From positions 93,966-157,965 of the forward strand of contig JANWWA010000001.1 in NCBI GenBank assembly GCA_025056565.1: a DNA stretch of 64,000 nucleotides, given 5' to 3'. The stretch comes from Chloroherpetonaceae bacterium. Lineage in GTDB: Bacteria > Bacteroidota > Chlorobiia > Chlorobiales > Thermochlorobacteraceae. The notes beneath the pieces are model-generated. The model saw nothing but the letters and a program-made list of their open reading frames with translations, was not told the origin of the DNA and made no database searches. This document shows positions 51,696 through 60,192 of the stretch, in pieces. The translations under genes and the position numbers were made by a program. Positions within the stretch are counted from its first letter, which is position 1. Each line of letters opens with the position of its first letter.

Positions 51696-53492
51696 TTAGA
51701 GCGAGGCGAGGAAGGTTTGCAAGCTGATTTCCGCTCCCAGTCTTAGTTTTCGGCGTAAGTTTTGTCGATGCGTCTCGACGGTGCGTTCAGATGCATAGAG
51801 CAATGCTGCAATTTCTTTCGTGGATAAATCCAGCCGCAGCATTGCCGCCACTTTGATTTCTGTGGGTGTCAGGTTGGGATAGCGTTCTGCAAGCGTTTGC
51901 AGAAAGGTTTTGTGCAGTTCCGAAAACTGCGCTTCGAAAAGTCTCCAGGTTTCTTCGGAGCGTAGGCTGGCTTGAATCTCAGCTCGGATTTTCTGCACAG
52001 CGTTTTGCGTTTTTTTGCTCGCCCCCAGTTGCACGTCGCCGAGCATGTCGTAGAGACTTTTCAAAAACTCATTTTTCCTCACAAGGCTCATTGTCAGCCT
52101 CATCAGTTCTTTTTGCTTGCGCTTCATCTCGCCTTCTAATTTCTCTGCCTTGTGCTCAAAGAATTTTCGCTCGTCTCGAAGGCGCTCCACATCGAAGCGG
52201 ATTTGAAGGTATTGCATTTGCTTTAGCCGCTCTGCGTCTTTAAGCGTAGCATCTATTTGAGCGAATTTGCAGTGATGCTCGTAGGCTTGCTTGTAGCGTC
52301 CTGTGTTCGCATAGAGCAATGCCAACGCGTTATGAATAGCAGCTATCTCCTCGGTGCTTCCTGCTTCCTCCGCAAGTGTCAGTGCGTCTTGCAGCATTTT
52401 TTCAGCTTTTTTGAACAGTTGCTTTTGTAGCCACACTTTGGACAGAGCCAGCTTTACTTGTGCCAGACGCGCTTTTTCACCGCCCTGCTCAAAGAGTGAT
52501 AGACTTTCTTCGTAGGCGTTCTCTGCTTCTTGCCACTTTTTTTCATCAGCAAAGAGTTGACCGATGCGCATCCATACATCTGCCATGCCCCAGCGGTCTT
52601 GCAGGGCTTGACGCAGCGACAAGGCTTGGCGATACATTGCCAGCGCATCTGGAAATTTCCTCTGTTGCTGGTAAAGCTCAGCCAGTAAGGTCAGTGCAGT
52701 CGCAATGCCAAACTTTTCGCCAGATGCCTCGAAACTTTGCTTGGACTTCAATGCATAATCCATCGCTGCAGTAAGATTTCCCAATTTCATTGAAAGTGAC
52801 GCCAGCGTAGTGAATACCGCTGCGGTGTGCATCGGGTTGTGATGCTTTTCTATGCAGGTGAGAGCCTTCAACGCATACTCGAGCGCAGTGCGGTAGTCCC
52901 CCAATCTCTCAAGCAGAAGCGCTGCATTTGCTAATGTTGCTCCTTCATTTGCTTCATCGCCACATCGCCTTAGAATCTCAGCGCTTTCCAAAAATTTGCT
53001 TAGCGCGTCCTTAAAGTTTCCAAATCGTTGGTCGAGTGCAGCCAAATTGTTGAGTGTTACGCCCACACCTCGCAAATCGTTTATCTGTTCATAGATTTTC
53101 TTCGCGCGCTGAAATGCTTTCTGTGCTTTCTGGTAATCTCCTGTCTTGAAGTAAGCGGCGCCTGTGAACCGGTGAGCTAAGGCAACTCCCTTTTGGTCTC
53201 CGAGCTTGCTCAGCTGCGCTATTGCTGAACTGAGATACTCTTTTCCGCGTGCGTAGTTGGACAGCAAGACCTCAGCGATGCCCTCAGCCAGCAGTGCTCT
53301 TGACTGCACTTCTGGATTGGAATGTTTGTGCACCAGCTCTTGGAGACGGCGAATTCTGGCAAGCGTCTCACGTGGCGATTGATGAAGCTCTATAAAAATT
53401 TGCTCAAGTTCCGTATCAATTTCCTGACTTGCAGTTTCTTTTACTTTTGAAACTGAGCGATTGGGATATTCAGCACGCTTTGGGGCTTTCAT
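51696..53492 (-). CDS. TPR-domain LuxR-type transcriptional regulator
   Basis: A 598-residue cytoplasmic protein. The ATG at 53492 (MKAPKRAEYPNRS) has GGAGAG 6 bases upstream; an in-frame ATG at 53711 would add 73 residues of no domain. TPR repeats cover about 60-400 (such as GVALAHRFTGAAYFKTGDYQKAQKAFQRAKKIYEQ), followed by a coiled coil (about 420-490) and a LuxR-type helix-turn-helix at the end: LTPTEIKVAAMLRLDLSTKEIAALLYASERTVETHRQNLRRKL. No signal peptide, kinase or receiver is present. The TPR array probably controls DNA binding. It lies beside the secreted protein gene, but a regulatory link is only a guess. Confidence 0.88.
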   Translation of the reverse strand: MKAPKRAEYPNRSVSKVKETASQEIDTELEQIFIELHQSPRETLARIRRLQELVHKHSNPEVQSRALLAEGIAEVLLSNYARGKEYLSSAIAQLSKLGDQKGVALAHRFTGAAYFKTGDYQKAQKAFQRAKKIYEQINDLRGVGVTLNNLAALDQRFGNFKDALSKFLESAEILRRCGDEANEGATLANAALLLERLGDYRTALEYALKALTCIEKHHNPMHTAAVFTTLASLSMKLGNLTAAMDYALKSKQSFEASGEKFGIATALTLLAELYQQQRKFPDALAMYRQALSLRQALQDRWGMADVWMRIGQLFADEKKWQEAENAYEESLSLFEQGGEKARLAQVKLALSKVWLQKQLFKKAEKMLQDALTLAEEAGSTEEIAAIHNALALLYANTGRYKQAYEHHCKFAQIDATLKDAERLKQMQYLQIRFDVERLRDERKFFEHKAEKLEGEMKRKQKELMRLTMSLVRKNEFLKSLYDMLGDVQLGASKKTQNAVQKIRAEIQASLRSEETWRLFEAQFSELHKTFLQTLAERYPNLTPTEIKVAAMLRLDLSTKEIAALLYASERTVETHRQNLRRKLRLGAEISLQTFLASL

Positions 53493-53752
53493 ACCGTCTC
53501 TCCAGTTCGCCGTGTGAAGATACAAAACTGTGCGTTTGCGAAGTCTGCAGGCAGCTGCTTTGTCTGTCTGCATTATCCGCTGCCACAGTTCTTGACACGT
53601 AACAAGTCGTGCTGACTTTGGACGAAATGCCAGCACTAAGCCTACCTCACCCTTACCCCTTTTCTTCACCTTTAACCTTTTTCTAACGATTGTCTCACAC
53701 TGCCTTAACACCTGTGCTCTACATTTGCGCTCACAACACTTAGATTGCTCAG

Positions 53753-54949
53753 ATGATTATGCTTTCCAATCGCATCTTCCTTGTCATCACAAGTCTTTGT
53801 GGTGCGTTGCTTCTTGCCAGCTGCTCTGGTAGCTCTTCGCCCTCATCGTCAGAGGCGCCTACTCGTGTTGGGTCGCTGCGCTTTATCGGCGAACAGCGCA
53901 TTCCGTTCAATACCAAATTTCAGGGCACGACGGTTGGGGGTCTTTCAGGCATTGATTACGACGGCAACACGTGGTATCTGATGTGCGACGATGCAGCCGA
54001 CTCTAACGAAGTGCGCTTTTACACGGCTAATTTGACGATTTCGCAAAATGCCTTTTCACAAGTTCAACTGACAGGGGTTACATTCATTAAAGATCCTTCT
54101 GGCAGAGCTTTCCCGCGTCGCCCAAGTGCAGATGCTGTTGACCCTGAGGGACTTTGTTATGACCGCTCAACCAACACGCTTTACTGGTCTAGTGAAGGCT
54201 ACCGTCCTGCGCCAGGCGGTGGTCCTAATCCCGTCAACGGTCGGATTATTGCACAGCCGTTTATTCACGAAATTCGCCGTGATGGCAGTCACATTCGTGC
54301 GCTCTCATTGCCTTCACGCTACTTGATGGATACGACTTCTGTGCCTGCACGTGGTCCGAGAAACAACGGTGTCTTTGAAAGCGTCGCGCTCAGTGTCGAT
54401 GGTCGTAGCGTCTGGGCTGCAATGGAAGAGCCGCTCTTTCAAGATGGCGACCGTTCCACGGCGACCAATCAAGGCATTATCCGAATGATTCGTTTTGACA
54501 AAGCTACTGGACGCAGCACAGGTGAATTTGCATACAGAATGGACAGGCTTGTACCGACTCCCAATCCGCCCACTGCGTTTTTTGTGCACGGTGTCGTGGA
54601 AATCTTGCCTCTTACTGATACTACAATGCTTGTGATGGAACGCTCCTTTGCAGTGGGCGGCACGCCTGATTACAACATTCGCATTTATGAAGCCAGCTTG
54701 CAAGGCGCTCAAGATGTTTCAGCAATTGATGCAATCAATCCTGCTACTGTCTCTGTGATGCGCAAGCGCTTGGTAATTGACTTTGAGTCAATTGCCGCAA
54801 ACTTGCAGAACCGCCGTATCGACAACATCGAGGGAATGTGCTTCGGGCCTAGGTTATCGAATGGGAATCGCACGCTTGTTGTCGTCTCAGACGATAATTT
54901 CAATGCTGCACAGGTTACGCAGTTCATTGCGTTTGAAGTCTTGCCTTAA
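53753..54949 (+). CDS. Esterase-like phytase-family lipoprotein
   Basis: A 398-residue protein with a lipoprotein signal (LVITSLCGALLLASC). The mature part matches the 'esterase-like activity of phytase' family, a beta-propeller: GGLSGIDYDGNTWYLMCDDA, PSADAVDPEGLCYDRSTNTLYWSSEG, GVFESVALSVDGRSVWAAMEEPL, MLVMERSFAV and IDNIEGMCFGPRL. The conserved acidic and arginine residues suggest metal or phosphate-ester binding, but the enzyme activity is not established for most members. A second ATG (53759) is 2 codons downstream and equally possible. It is alone on the plus strand. Confidence 0.82.
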   Translation: MIMLSNRIFLVITSLCGALLLASCSGSSSPSSSEAPTRVGSLRFIGEQRIPFNTKFQGTTVGGLSGIDYDGNTWYLMCDDAADSNEVRFYTANLTISQNAFSQVQLTGVTFIKDPSGRAFPRRPSADAVDPEGLCYDRSTNTLYWSSEGYRPAPGGGPNPVNGRIIAQPFIHEIRRDGSHIRALSLPSRYLMDTTSVPARGPRNNGVFESVALSVDGRSVWAAMEEPLFQDGDRSTATNQGIIRMIRFDKATGRSTGEFAYRMDRLVPTPNPPTAFFVHGVVEILPLTDTTMLVMERSFAVGGTPDYNIRIYEASLQGAQDVSAIDAINPATVSVMRKRLVIDFESIAANLQNRRIDNIEGMCFGPRLSNGNRTLVVVSDDNFNAAQVTQFIAFEVLP

Positions 54950-55148
54950 AGCTTCTGTTTTTGTGCAGGTTGCCGGGTCTCTGAGGGTTTTGCTGCGTTC
55001 TTTGAGGAGCAGTGATGCGTAGCATCAGCATCATACCTTAAGGTCGGCGGCAGAGCTTTTTTAAGCAGAGGCACTTTGAAGCAAGGCGCTCAAAGCTGAG
55101 GTCTCCATTAACGTGATGCAGTGAGAGCACTTGGGAATCGCAGTGTCG

Positions 55149-55222
55149 TGGTGAGGGAGGGAGTCGAACCCTCGACCTCAGGGTTATGAATCCTGTGCTC
55201 TAACCAACTGAGCTACCTCACC
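55149..55222 (-). tRNA. tRNA-Met (anticodon CAT)
   Basis: A complete 74-nt cloverleaf on the minus strand. The acceptor stem is GGTGAGG/CCTCACC with discriminator A; the D arm is GCTC/GAGC; the anticodon loop TTCATAA shows CAT; the variable loop is AGGTC; and the T arm is GAGGG-TTCGACT-CCCTC. The anticodon stem CAGGA/CCCTG has an A-C mismatch at its last pair (31-39). CCA is not encoded. The initiator features (C1-A72 mismatch, three G-C pairs below the loop) are absent, so it is an elongator. A tRNA-Ile whose C34 is modified to lysidine cannot be fully excluded. Confidence 0.9.
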
Positions 55223-55234
55223 TGAGCTATGTAA

Positions 55235-55265
55235 CAAATATAGCAATTCCTCTAAACTCTGCAAT
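55235..55265 (-). promoter_or_regulatory. Promoter of the tRNA-Met gene
   Basis: On the minus strand, ATTG (55265-55262), a 19-nt spacer and TATATTTG (55242-55235) match the Bacteroidetes/Chlorobi consensus TTTG-N19-TAnnTTTG with one mismatch. It ends 12 bases before the tRNA 5' end at 55222. Confidence 0.6.
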
Positions 55266-55345
55266 TTGCTTTGGAAACTTCCTCGCTAAAGCAGCGCGGA
55301 ACTCCACTAACTTATATCAACTCCGATTTGCTCCACCGCCAGCTA

Positions 55346-55378
55346 TCCCCTCTCTCTTTCGTAAGGAGAGAGAGGGAT
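55346..55378. repeat. CCCTCTCTC/GAGAGAGGG palindrome, repeat copy 3
   Basis: CCCTCTCTC (55348-55356) and GAGAGAGGG (55168-equivalent arm at 55368-55376) form a hairpin with an 11-nt interval, 24 bp past the S8 peptidase stop. It resembles the palindromes at 6314-6331 and 33597-33618. It may terminate the peptidase transcript, though a T run is lacking. Confidence 0.45.
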
Positions 55379-55401
55379 CAGCGGTGATGCAACGTTGCTC
55401 T

Positions 55402-58400
55402 TTACTTTATTAGCACCATCTTTTTGGTTTGCTGGAAGTTAGCGGCACGAAGCGTGTAGAAATACATTCCGCTGGGCAGCCCTTCCGCAACAAAGCGGTA
55501 GATGTTCTCCCCAGCGCGAGCTTGCAACTGCTCTTGCTTGACCACCCTACCCAAGATGTCAGTCACAGTGAGTGTTGCCGTGCCTGCTTCTTTCATTGTG
55601 AAGCGAATGATGGTGGACGGATTAAATGGGTTCGGGTAATTCTGCTCAAGCGCGTAGTCATAAGCTCTGGCTTGAATTGGCTCACGCACCTCGACCGTAA
55701 CAGTTTGCGGGTAGTCATGAATAGTGCCGTCAAAGTCGACGGAGCGCAAGCGATAGGTGTATGTTTTGCCTACTTCTACCGTGTTATCTAAGTAGCTGTA
55801 TTGGGTCGTAGAAGTGGTCGTGCCTTTGCCTTGCAAGGCCCTTGAAAACTCATATGAAGCGATGGCTACTGCAGGGGTTGCATTTTCACCTGCTGCGGGC
55901 ACAACGGAGCGCATCACGATGAAGCCTGCGTTATTCAGCTCAGAGGCAGTTTGCCAACTAAGCTGAACGCCCTGCGGGGTTGCTTGACCTGTGAATGCAG
56001 CCAGCTCTACAGGCAGTGGACTATCACCGTCAATTTCATCACCAATTGCAAATTCGGAGAGCGAGCTAAACGCGACAGTGCTTTCAAGGTTTCCTCCAAC
56101 GATAGTGCCGCCAATATCTTGCCATGGATCGCCGGGATTTGCAGGCTCATCGCGCTTGAGGATATGCAGCTTGTTTAGCTGCGTGCCAAGACCTGCAATT
56201 GCCGTTAAAGGAATGCGCACGACCCCACTGCTAAAGCCAAGGGTTGAGGACTGAATCGCCCAATAGTATTTGCTGATACGCACAATGTTCGGCGGTAAGG
56301 TGCCTGGGACTGGAATATCAAAGTTATAGAAACCGACATTCACGGTTGCGGGTGTTGTTACATTTGCCGTGAAAGTCAGATTGGTGCCGCCAAAGGTTAT
56401 TGTAGAAGGCGAGCCAGATGGCATAAAGAGATTAGAGTAGACGGTTGGCGCCACGCCACGTAGCGACACCTTGAAGACGGGTTTTGATGGGTCGTTGGTT
56501 GGAATCTCCAAAACCGCTTGGTCGACGCCGGGTGTGCTTGGCGTATAGCGAATGGTGAAGGTGCCAGAGCTATTCGCAGCAATTGAGCTAGGTGGTGTGC
56601 CTTGAATGGAAAAACGCGAGGCAGACGGCCCAGTAAAGGTCGGCGTGCCACAGGTGAGCGTGGCATTGCCGACATTATGCAAGACGAAAGGCAAATCGAC
56701 TGTGGCGGTTGTAGCGTTTCCGAAGTTGAGAATGGAATCAGCTGGCGAATCTAAACGAGCCGCCGCGCTGGGCGTGCCACTTAAGTGCGTAAGGAAAATC
56801 TCTATGGCATTCCACACTGCATCGTTGGGTGTAGAAAATGTGTTCGGTGTGCTATTAGTCGCAATCACGCGCCACTGATGATTTGCAGGGAGTGAGACGC
56901 CATTGTAGCCTCGCATCACATGGTCAGGCAAAAATGAGCCTGAGTAAGCCGCTGAAAGCGGTGTGGGAATATTGCCAAAGTATTGGGATGCTGTGTCTGA
57001 GACAATGGCGTTATTAATCCAAACTGCATTTGCTGTGCCATACACCCACAGCTCACCATTTTCTCCAATTCCTGCAAAGGAGTAAAGTACTTTGCGGTCG
57101 TTAGTTGGGTCACTGGAAGTGATACTCTGCGCTTGCAGAATCACTCTTTGACGGACAGGACGGCGCGTGCTCATATTCAGACGCACGCGTGTGTTTACGA
57201 TAGTCATCGGGCTGCTGAATGTAACGGACGATGACAGGACACTAATGCCAGTAGCGCTGGTCGGCGCCAGTGTGAAAGAGGGTATCGTCTGACTTGTCGT
57301 GTTGAATGTGCCAACGGCGTAGTAGCAAAGCGTCGTTGGGAAATTTGGGTTAGCAAAGCGTGGGAAAGTGCGCTCATTTCCAGCCGCATCGCGAGCACGA
57401 ATGTAGTATTGCACTTGTGTTTCGTGCCCCACACACGGAATTTGGAACGAAAACACATTCCCGACGACTGAGAAAGCCGACACCTCCACAAAGGCACTCC
57501 AAGGATTAGCCCCTTTTTTCAAGCGATAGAAGAGTCTTGGACTATTTGGGCCAGTAGTGGGCACTGGAGCACCATTTTGGTCGACAATCTCTGCCGTGAT
57601 GATGGTGGGGTAGGTGCTAGTATGAGATAGCACATTCGTGTGCACAATTGTGGGCGGCGTTACATCTACGCCTGCAGCCAAACGCACGGAGTTTAGTGCA
57701 TTCACACGCCCATACCCTGTGTATGGGTTCCACTTGCCAAAAGGTTTATTGACGTTGTAAGGGATGTTATCAATCTTATCGGCGCCGCGATAGAGAAATT
57801 CAATCACTTGCAGGCGTGTCAGGCTAGTGTTGACAGAGAGAATCAGCGCAGCCACGCCTGCAGCATTTGGGCAGGAGCAGGACGTGCCGTTGAATGTGGC
57901 TGTATAGTTGCCGGGGTCATAACCGATACCAGAAGGATTACCCGTAACGTCAGTGGTCATGCAAACCGTAGGTGCCACGATATCGAGGTCGCCCCCACCC
58001 GGATACGGACGCTCGCCAAAGTTGCCGCCCCACCACCACTGGTTGCCCGTGCCAGCTGATTTCTTCACATCCTGCTGTGTAGAAGCACCAACGCAAACCA
58101 CATTTGGAAGCCAAGAAGGATATGAAGGTGGGCAGCGCCCGTCATTACCAGAAGAGAAGAGAATAATGCAACCAAGACCGCCTCTGCCCGTCGTTGCTGC
58201 ATCATCAATTGCGTTGGTAATCAGATTGCTTGGAGAGCCACCGCCCCAGCTATTGCTTAGCACATCCATTCCATCGTTCTTGGCGCGCGTAATCGCTGTA
58301 GCAATTTGAGCGGCAGTTGCCGCATTAGGATTAAAAATGCGGTAGGAGCGCAGCGTTGCATTGCGGGCAATCCCTGCCACACCAATTCCATTGTTTGTGA

Positions 58401-59334
58401 CTGCCGCAGCCAAACCTGCGCATGCTGTGCCGTGTCCCTGCGAATCGTACTGACCTTTCGTGGAAAAGTAGGTATCTGTAAACGCATCATATCCAGGAAG
58501 AGGAATGTTGCCAGTTAGGTCTTCGTGCAATTCGTCGACGCCGCTGTCCAGAATCGCAATTTTGACGCCTGCACCAGTTGCAAAATTCCAAGCCTGCTCC
58601 ACGCTCATATCAGCCCCTGCAATGCCGAGTGTTGTGGTGGCATCGCCAGCGACAGAGTTGCCACCTGTTGTGAGCGGAACCGTGCCTGTGTTCTTAATTG
58701 CCCACTGCTGGCTGTAGAGCGGGTCATTTGGTGCGCTGTGCAATAGGCAAAAACTGGGATAGGCAAAGTTAGGCTCTGTCCACTCAAAAAGATTGCTTTG
58801 GCGATAGATTTCTGAAAGCTGGAGTGCATTGAGCTCCACATTATCGTTGCTCTTCAAAAGATAGGTGCGAGCCAGCAGCAAGGGCTTTACAATCGTGCAG
58901 CCATTTAGAGCATTAAACTGGTTTAGTTCTGCAACGGTTACGCTTGGGCGCAACCTCACAATGAATTCATCGGTTACAATCTGTGAGACCTGCTCAGATT
59001 CTCCAAAGTAGACGGTTGAGGAGAACTTCACAGGGTCTTGTGCTTCCATCTGAGTTTGAAGGTTCTGGATTTCAGGTAGAGAGCGAGCTGTGCTAAAACT
59101 CACCAGCAGGACATTTGGAAGCACTTGCGCCACCGTATCACTGGAGCTAAGCAGCGCACGCACTTGCGTTTCTGCAAGTGCTGCATTCGCAGTAGATTTC
59201 AGAACGACTGCAATTTTGTCAGTTCTTGGCTGCAGCGTAATCCGCTGCCCTTGATAGTAGTAGTAATCTTGCGCAGACGCCATAGAAAAGAGGAAGAGAA
59301 AAATAGAGAGCAGTGCCAGTTTTTTCATAGCCAT
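55402..59334 (-). CDS. Secreted subtilisin-like serine peptidase (S8) with type IX sorting domain
   Basis: A 1310-residue extracellular protease. It has a signal peptide (1-21), an N-terminal prodomain region (about 25-200), and an S8 catalytic domain (about 235-560) with Asp263 (ILDSGVD), His301 (HGTACAG), oxyanion Asn361 (NSWGG) and Ser485 in GTSCSCPNAAG, where the usual GTSMS has a Cys. Ig-like and choice-of-anchor-type beta domains (about 600-1090) follow. A complete type IX C-terminal domain ends the protein: YALEQNYPNPFNPSTIIRFTM, TDILGRVVKQEQL and the tail NFQQTKKMVLIK. It should cross the outer membrane by the type IX system and be bound at the surface or released. Confidence 0.93.
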   Translation of the reverse strand: MAMKKLALLSIFLFLFSMASAQDYYYYQGQRITLQPRTDKIAVVLKSTANAALAETQVRALLSSSDTVAQVLPNVLLVSFSTARSLPEIQNLQTQMEAQDPVKFSSTVYFGESEQVSQIVTDEFIVRLRPSVTVAELNQFNALNGCTIVKPLLLARTYLLKSNDNVELNALQLSEIYRQSNLFEWTEPNFAYPSFCLLHSAPNDPLYSQQWAIKNTGTVPLTTGGNSVAGDATTTLGIAGADMSVEQAWNFATGAGVKIAILDSGVDELHEDLTGNIPLPGYDAFTDTYFSTKGQYDSQGHGTACAGLAAAVTNNGIGVAGIARNATLRSYRIFNPNAATAAQIATAITRAKNDGMDVLSNSWGGGSPSNLITNAIDDAATTGRGGLGCIILFSSGNDGRCPPSYPSWLPNVVCVGASTQQDVKKSAGTGNQWWWGGNFGERPYPGGGDLDIVAPTVCMTTDVTGNPSGIGYDPGNYTATFNGTSCSCPNAAGVAALILSVNTSLTRLQVIEFLYRGADKIDNIPYNVNKPFGKWNPYTGYGRVNALNSVRLAAGVDVTPPTIVHTNVLSHTSTYPTIITAEIVDQNGAPVPTTGPNSPRLFYRLKKGANPWSAFVEVSAFSVVGNVFSFQIPCVGHETQVQYYIRARDAAGNERTFPRFANPNFPTTLCYYAVGTFNTTSQTIPSFTLAPTSATGISVLSSSVTFSSPMTIVNTRVRLNMSTRRPVRQRVILQAQSITSSDPTNDRKVLYSFAGIGENGELWVYGTANAVWINNAIVSDTASQYFGNIPTPLSAAYSGSFLPDHVMRGYNGVSLPANHQWRVIATNSTPNTFSTPNDAVWNAIEIFLTHLSGTPSAAARLDSPADSILNFGNATTATVDLPFVLHNVGNATLTCGTPTFTGPSASRFSIQGTPPSSIAANSSGTFTIRYTPSTPGVDQAVLEIPTNDPSKPVFKVSLRGVAPTVYSNLFMPSGSPSTITFGGTNLTFTANVTTPATVNVGFYNFDIPVPGTLPPNIVRISKYYWAIQSSTLGFSSGVVRIPLTAIAGLGTQLNKLHILKRDEPANPGDPWQDIGGTIVGGNLESTVAFSSLSEFAIGDEIDGDSPLPVELAAFTGQATPQGVQLSWQTASELNNAGFIVMRSVVPAAGENATPAVAIASYEFSRALQGKGTTTSTTQYSYLDNTVEVGKTYTYRLRSVDFDGTIHDYPQTVTVEVREPIQARAYDYALEQNYPNPFNPSTIIRFTMKEAGTATLTVTDILGRVVKQEQLQARAGENIYRFVAEGLPSGMYFYTLRAANFQQTKKMVLIK

Positions 59335-59449
59335 CCCTTGTTGTGTTGATAGAGAGAAGATGCAGCAGTTTTTTAAGTATAGTAACGTAATCAGAAATTA
59401 ACAAAACGGCAACGTTAGCTGCAACACAGTTGCGAAACACTTACACGGT

Positions 59450-60181
59450 ATGCGGACTGTTCAACTTGTCTCACTGGGCACGCTGGCTTACGACCAAGCC
59501 TACCAGCTCCAGAAGCAAATCTTTGAGCGCGTGCGAAAGGAAGACATACCTGATACCCTTCTCACCGTTGAGCATCCGCATGTCTATACCCTTACCAAAC
59601 AGACGAAGCCCGAGCATCTTTTGTGGGATGAATCCATTCGCAAAGAAAAAGGCATTCGTGTGTTTGAAACCGATAGAGGCGGCGACATCACCTATCACGG
59701 CTTTGGGCAATTTGTCGCATACCCTATCCTCAATATGAATCACTTCTACAAAGATGTGCATCGCTATCTCCGTGATTTAGAACAGGTTGTTATCAATCTC
59801 CTCAGTGAGTTCGGCATTGAGGCTGGGCGAAAACGGCACCCTGATCCTCGCAAGAATTACACAGGCGTCTGGGTTGGCGAGGAAAAAATCTGCGCTATCG
59901 GCGTCCGATTTTCCAGCTGGACTACTATGCATGGACTTGCGCTCAATGTCAATACCAACCTTCACTACTTTGAAGGCATCGTTCCTTGCGGAATTACGGA
60001 CAAAGGGGTAACTTCACTCGCAAAAATTTTACAGCGAGAGGTGCCGCTATCGTATATTGAGAGCCTATTTGTCAAGCATTTTAGCACGGTATTTGGTGTC
60101 GCAGTTCAGCCCGTCAGCCAGCAGACGTTAGCTGCAGAACTGCATCGCATAGAACCCAAGACTTTTTCAACTTCTCTTTAA
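59450..60181 (+). CDS. lipB: Octanoyltransferase LipB
   Basis: Transfers octanoyl groups from acyl carrier protein to lipoyl domains of 2-oxoacid dehydrogenases. The 243 residues carry TVEHPHVYTLTK, the signature RGGDITYHGFGQ (76-87), the catalytic Lys146 in EEKICAIGVR and nucleophile Cys180 in IVPCGI. It is followed after 11 bp by the gene for the E1 component of a lipoyl-dependent dehydrogenase, so the operon joins cofactor attachment with its user. lipA is not adjacent. Confidence 0.95.
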   Translation: MRTVQLVSLGTLAYDQAYQLQKQIFERVRKEDIPDTLLTVEHPHVYTLTKQTKPEHLLWDESIRKEKGIRVFETDRGGDITYHGFGQFVAYPILNMNHFYKDVHRYLRDLEQVVINLLSEFGIEAGRKRHPDPRKNYTGVWVGEEKICAIGVRFSSWTTMHGLALNVNTNLHYFEGIVPCGITDKGVTSLAKILQREVPLSYIESLFVKHFSTVFGVAVQPVSQQTLAAELHRIEPKTFSTSL

Positions 60182-60192
60182 GTCGCTTCGTT

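Larger units (their letters stand above)
54950..55401. other. 452-bp intergenic region holding tRNA-Met, its promoter and a palindrome
   Basis: The space between the phytase-like gene and the S8 peptidase gene contains a minus-strand tRNA-Met (55149-55222), a promoter-like element just before it (55235-55265) and a CCCTCTCTC/GAGAGAGGG palindrome (55346-55378). The segment 54950-55148 holds nothing that I can support as a gene. Confidence 0.7.

Noticed and set aside
53493..53711. 73-residue N-terminal extension of the TPR-LuxR regulator
   Set aside because: The ATG at 53492 has a good ribosome-binding site and the extension lacks domain-like sequence.
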